Shown here: in pieces, positions 58,614 through 64,000 of the stretch
Numbering within the stretch: position 1 is the first letter of the stretch
Layout: each line of letters opens with the position of its first letter
NCBI GenBank assembly: GCA_024734555.1
Contig: JANPWX010000346.1
Coordinates: 38,588-102,587 of the forward strand
Source: Trochalopteron elliotii
Taxonomy: Eukaryota; Chordata; Aves; Passeriformes; Leiothrichidae
Direction of reading: 5' to 3'
Length of the DNA: 64,000 bases
Program-made: the position numbers and the translations under genes
Notes under the pieces: generated by a model
Databases searched by the model: none
Told to the model about the DNA's origin: nothing
The model's input: the letters and a program-made list of their open reading frames with translations, nothing else

Positions 58614-61600
58614 AGAAACACCACCAGAGCAGCTCAAATTTGGGAGCCACAAATCAAACCATTCTGGGCACTCCAGGAGGATGCAAGACACCCTTTGCAC
58701 ACACACAGGACAACCTGCCTTCACTCCAGCCTCTTGCTGGTTTCCAGGACTGAGGAATTGGCTCCCATCCCTCAGCACAAGGTCTAAGAGCCCTTCTGCT
58801 ATTTCTGTGGTCATTAATTATGACAACTGGGTCTCTATCAGGGTTTTACAAGCTGGAAGGTACAACAGCTAATTAACATTGTGCTCTTGGTCCCCACAAC
58901 CTCTCAGCTGAGCCACAGCTCGGCCAAAAAGACTTGCTGGAGAGAAGGAAGGGGGAGAGAGAGAGAGAGGAAAAAAATATTAAGAAAGACAGAAAATCAT
59001 CTTGGCTCCCAGCCCAAACGTTTCTCTTTTTAAGATGCATTTCGAGAATCTGCTGGCTGGTAACCTCCCCGAGTTACAAGGGAGGCTGCTTGTCAAGAGC
59101 TGACCTGAGCTGGATTTAATTGGGAGCCAGTTGGAACGAGATCCAAAGGGCACCTTGGGAAGGCAGAGGATGGGAACAGCCACCACACGAGCAGAGAGCA
59201 CCCTCTGCAGCCACAGCCAGAGCTGCAGACTGGACCTGCCGTGTGCTCTGGGCTTGGGCTGGAGAGCCCCGGGCTGTTCACAGCTCCAAGCAGCTCCCAG
59301 GACTGGGGATTTACAAACTGCATTAGCTGGGAGCAACCAGCTGCTAATCCCAGCCCCTCCTCTGAGGCTGTCTGTTGCCTTAGGCACAACCACTGCCTTT
59401 CTGCTTCAAAATTCTCCTGTGCTGCAATATTTATTTCCTGCATGAAGTTGGTTTTGGGGGGGAAGGAATGTATTAATAGAGGAAAAACAAATCAAATATT
59501 CTCCAGCAGTACTTTCCAGTAGAAAATATTGACCAGTTTCCACATCTAAGTATTATCAATATCCCAAGCCTTTAATTCCACCAGAAACAAACCAAGTCCA
59601 TTTGAGAGTTTCAGTCAATGACTTGGGAATATTATCATTCTTGCTAAATGTAGCCCCTCAGGAAAATATTGACCATCAAACTGCACTTTCAGCTGTTTAA
59701 AACTGCCCACAGCATTCTCACTCCTTTATTCCACAGCCTGAGCACCTGCCACCTTACGGCTTCATCACCAGCTGAAAAGGAGTTTAATTTTTAATGGAGC
59801 AACACGACCTTTCTTTCCCCTCCAAACGAAGTGACACATGTTCACACAGAGGAAAACCAAACCACACCACGGCATGCTGTGAGTTCAAAAGGCAGTGAAG
59901 ACAGAGAGCTCACTCTGTGCTCTGCACAGGGCTGGCTCACAGGTTCATCCTCACAGACAAGCTTTGCTGATCCCTCAGTGTTGCCACCTATCAATACATC
60001 ATAATTTCAGAACTCCTGGTTGCCCGAGTATGAAAAATAATCCTCTTGTTTTCCTCCTACATATTTTAGCACTCCCCTCTGCTTCCCACCTGGCTTGGTA
60101 CCAACCTCTCCTGACCACATGTTGTTACAGCCTTCAGCTCCCTCACAAACTGAAATCTTTGACTTTGATCCTGCAGTGAATCCAGACCCACAGTGGGGGT
60201 GAGCTGGTGTTGGAAAGCCAAGAAAGACCATGTACATATTTTTTCCCCCCACAGTTCAGACTGGGGTGTGTAAAACTGCCCAGTTTATGCCCTCAGAACC
60301 CTTTCAGCAGCCCAGTCACCAACGCCAAGCAAAACTTCCCCTGCCTGGTGAAAGGAAAAGCTCATAGTGGATAAACAAAGGGGTCTGGTTGTCCACAGCC
60401 TCGTGTCAGCCCCAGGAATACATCCCTCAGCCTGGAGTTCATCCACAGCAGACCCACTGGGCTCCCCAAGCACTCCTGGTTACCTGCCCAACACCTGAGG
60501 CAGTGCCACCCCCAGCAAGGGCACAGGCCCAGGGTACCCAAACAAGCCCCTTCACCAACAGCATTACCAACACACCAGGATGTCCCTCGACACAAAGGTG
60601 TTTTATCCAGGAAAGAAGAAGTCCTGACCATGAACTTTTCAGCCTCGAAGCATTTCAAGCCATCCTCCCCTCGTAAACCCCACCACGGTGGTTTATTTGT
60701 TTGCTGTGCAACATCATCAACATTGCTACCAGCTAGCAAACTTAAAATGCAATTGCTTTCTGCGTGAGGTGAAGCTCAGTGTGCATAATGCCCTCTCCTT
60801 CCCTTGGAGTCATTTTCCCTCCTGTGTCTGTGGGGTTGGGAGCGTGGGCAGGGACAGTCCCACGCTGATCCCGCTGAACGCTCAGCCCTGGCCCTGCCTC
60901 CCCCTGCCGAGGGCAGCACTTCGTGTCTCACTGACACGGCTGAGAATCAGCAGAATTAAGCTCTTGTGAAGTGAAATTATTATAATTATTCATAAATGTC
61001 ACCAAGATGTGCCTGTGATGGCTGCTCTCTCTCACTTTGCAGCGGGGTGAGGGTGGCAGATGAATGCAAGCGCTGGAACACTCATTTTTCAGGCTCAGTC
61101 GTGTCCTATTTTCTCCAGAACTTCCACTTACAGCACAGGTGCCTGTTGAATCCCAGCCTTGCAGGGAGGAAGAGCAGCCACTTCCATGGCTGGGTCACAC
61201 ACACACCTAGAAAGACCGTTGAAATGGAAGCACCAGGTGAACGTGTTGGGTTTGCCCTGTGTGGAGCTGAGCACAGGAACACACCACAGCAGCCACTTGT
61301 GGTGACTTTACAGATGTTTCATAGGAAATATCCTTTACAGATATTCCATAGGAAATATCCTTTACAGATATTCCATAGGAAAAGGTATAATGGGAAGAAA
61401 GGCAGTTGAAGAAGTTTGGACTGCAAATTTTAGATGAAGATTTGGAGAAACTGCAGCAAGGGAAAAGGCTGAGCACTCCCTGCTGTCCTCCACCTGTGCT
61501 TTCCTCCATCAGTCACACACTGGGAATAGCAGGGACACTCCAGCAGCTTCTGATTCTCTCCACTGCCTCTGCTTTCAGCCCCCCAAAACTCAGCTCACAG

Positions 61601-64000
61601 CTATTTCCAACTGAGGAAATACCTCCTCAGCACCATCACTCAGCTCTGGAGCCATGAAGCAAATGCTCTGTCATTCACAATTTTGTGAGCACAAAAGAAA
61701 TGATGATATATGGTGGCAAAGCTCCTTTCAACAGCTGATTACACAGATAATAACCTGTTTGCTTTTAGGTGTTTTAGTGTTTTTTTTTTTTACACAGATT
61801 AATAATCATAAACTCAGCAGGTCAGGCATTACCATAAGATGAGTGGCTCTGACAAAAAGCACTGCATTTAGAAAGGATGCTTAATTGAAACTAATTTCAC
61901 TAAGTGACCTTAAATAGCAATTTCTTTTTCATATGACAGAATGACTAATTTTTCTTTTTTTTTTTCATTTAAAGCACAAACCTTCTATTTTTTCCTCCCT
62001 TCACGATTAACTTTGAAGTGCAAACTCCTGAATGTCCTTTTATCCAAGACTCAAAGGGCTGTGCACAGCAAAAGTTAACCTGCAAGGTTCTTTTCTGTTT
62101 GTTCACATAAAGGATTGTACAGTCAGGTATTGAATACAGATTCTTTCCCTCAAAAATCAGAACGCCAAGGCCATCCAAAGATCACACTGGTGAAACCACA
62201 GTGGATTTTGACCCATCTGCAAATTACTGAATCTCGAGGGAAAACTGCAGCAGGCAGAATTCATCTGTACTGGCCTCCCCGTTACCCTGAGCATCTTCAC
62301 CTCTGCAATTGAATTACTTCATGTATTATCCAGCCAAATGAGAGGCAGCAGAGCTGTTCCCTGCTGCTCCTTCCATTCCCTTCAGTTGCAGATGGAGCCT
62401 GCACTGAATCCTGACTTTTAGCCTGGACAAAGCCCTCCACAGCCACATTTAAATTCAGATAAACAGGACACAAGCACTCCGCGATTCTGATTGATTTTCT
62501 GGAGTCTTTCAGACAAGATCACTTGAGTTAAAAAGAAAGTAACTGAAATCGTGGGAAAGGCTACTGGAAAAGGAAACAAACAAACAAACAAAGCCCCAAA
62601 CCAACATTTAGACGCTTCTCTCAACAACAGCATCGGTTTCTTTAAGATGGGCTCTCAAACAGGACAAGGGAACAGGCAGAGACACTTCACTGGTGTGTGT
62701 CTAAACCAGAATGAAGCATTTCCAAAGGACTACCTAGCCCTAAATCAAACACTTCCATTTCCCTAAGGCAGCTCTTACAAAGCACTTTCAAGTCCCATCG
62801 GTTCAGGCTGTGTCTCCCTCTCCCAAAACAGTGACAAGAGCAATCCCGACAACTTAACGAGCCTATTAACAAAAAAACAATGTCTGTAATTCGCTTTGAT
62901 TTGCATGGCTGTGACCATGAAAGGAAGAGTCGGTACACTCACTTGAAATCAGCGTTTCCATTAGGGATAATCATTGTGTGAGCCTGCTCTCAATTACCAC
63001 CAATTCCAGCCCAAGGACACCTTTTAAAGGTAAAAAAGTTTCCATCGTTTAGACTTCTGCACATTGCCAAAATGTAAATAAAAGAGAAAGGAGAGCTTGG
63101 AGGAAGACTCTCAACAGCTGAGATAACCAACTTAACAGAGGCAGTATGAACTAAACAGAAATCTCAATTTCCAATGCACAAACTCAACTGAACAAAGCAC
63201 CTCCTTCATGTGCCCACTGAGACTAATTCTCACTTCCAGATTTGCTCTTTATTGCATTTGAAGGATGTTTTCCCCACTCTTATTGGTGCTTCTCTGTGGT
63301 ACTGACACAACCTCTGAAAATAAATTTATCAAGGCACAATTCTGAATTTATCCATCAAAATCACAACAGTCTCAATCTTGCTTTTGAACCAGCATGGTCA
63401 TATCAGAAGGTCCTTGTAAAGCAGCAAACTTTCCAGTTCAGCTCCATCTCTAAATTATCCTATTTTTTATTTTTTCTGCCTGCATGTTGGCCAGGAATCA
63501 AGGAAAACATGGTATTAACTGCTGCTGCCATTCAATTAACATTTGTGGGTCTACAAGGAAAATACAGGTGTGGATAAAGCCTTCAAAGACACATTTCACC
63601 AGGAAAATGAATGGTTGTGACTGCAAGGTGGTGCCTTGACTGACACACTTGCACAGTTTGGGTCCAAGGTGGGTGTTGTGGCTCCTGGCATGATGCTGAA
63701 CATTGCATTTCCTATTTATGCTGACAGCAAACAACTCATGTTTGCCCTAAAATACAGAATTTAGTGCTCTGCTTGCACACCCCTCTGTGCATTAATTACT
63801 GGCACTTAGGCTGGAGTCCAGAGAACCACATTCCTCAGCTGAAGTGAACTTGAGGAATTCCAAGAAGGTCCAGAGGAACTTTGCTGAACTGACACATGGC
63901 CCTGAACTTATGGCCTTCTACACTGAAATGACTTTTCCACAAAGTCACAGCAAACCCCACCAGGAAGTTTCTCTCTCCTGTGTATTTTAAAATGGTCACA
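58614..64000. other. Intergenic, no gene recognised
   Basis: From about 61640 onward the sequence is AT-rich, free of elements I recognise, and could contain conserved non-coding blocks. GAAAATATTGACCA occurs at 59523 and again near 59662. The neighbour expected upstream in mammals, MFSD11, was looked for on the minus strand and no exon was recognised. Confidence 0.45.
61307..61384. repeat. 27-bp tandem repeat, three copies
   Basis: Unit begins TTTACAGATATTCCATAGG and ends AAATATCC. The first copy differs at two or three bases and the last decays at its end. Confidence 0.92.

Noticed and set aside
54761..64000. MFSD11 exons upstream of MGAT5B, expected from mammalian gene order
   Set aside because: No minus-strand frame resembled the protein; the gene is probably beyond 64000.

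Overview
The window looks like nuclear DNA of a bird, most likely a songbird. Three coding exons on the minus strand match the start of vertebrate MGAT5B. The interspersed repeats are truncated CR1 LINE tails and many solo LTRs of avian ERVL-like and ERVK-like types, and I see no Alu- or B1-like SINEs. No bacterial, viral or CRISPR-type organisation is present. Homology calls rest on my knowledge of the families, because no database search could be run.

Gene content. MGAT5B (beta-1,6-N-acetylglucosaminyltransferase Vb, also called GnT-IX) runs right to left. Coding exon 1, with the ATG, lies at 38110-38177, exon 2 at 31085-31197 and exon 3 at 8997-9141. Frames and splice phases join without conflict (introns of phase 2, 1 and 2) and give residues 1 to 108 plus part of 109: cytosolic tail, Golgi signal-anchor and start of the lumenal stem. 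The catalytic region must lie beyond position 1. Intron 1 is 6912 bp, intron 2 is 21943 bp, and at least 8996 bp of intron 3 is present. The 5' end sits in a CpG-rich island interrupted by a 354-base run of N (38261-38614), so the transcription start and core promoter are not visible.

Layout. Positions 1-8996 are intron 3, with a GGAA microsatellite, one solo LTR and a CR1 tail. Positions 9142-31084 are intron 2, which carries most of the solo LTRs. Positions 31198-38109 are intron 1. From 38615 to 64000 is 5' flanking or intergenic DNA with further solo LTRs, two CR1 tails, an AAAAT microsatellite and a 430-bp minisatellite. I recognise no second gene there.

Mobile DNA. I mark 19 LTRs and one further LTR-like block, roughly 8 kb in all. 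Most have TG...CA ends and a 5- or 6-bp target duplication, perfect or with one mismatch. None has a recognisable coding interior; only one has a short stretch of internal sequence with a polypurine tract. Two same-sense LTRs end 31 bp and 72 bp upstream of MGAT5B exons 3 and 2. That is the most interesting arrangement in the window. I found no convincing undescribed gene system.
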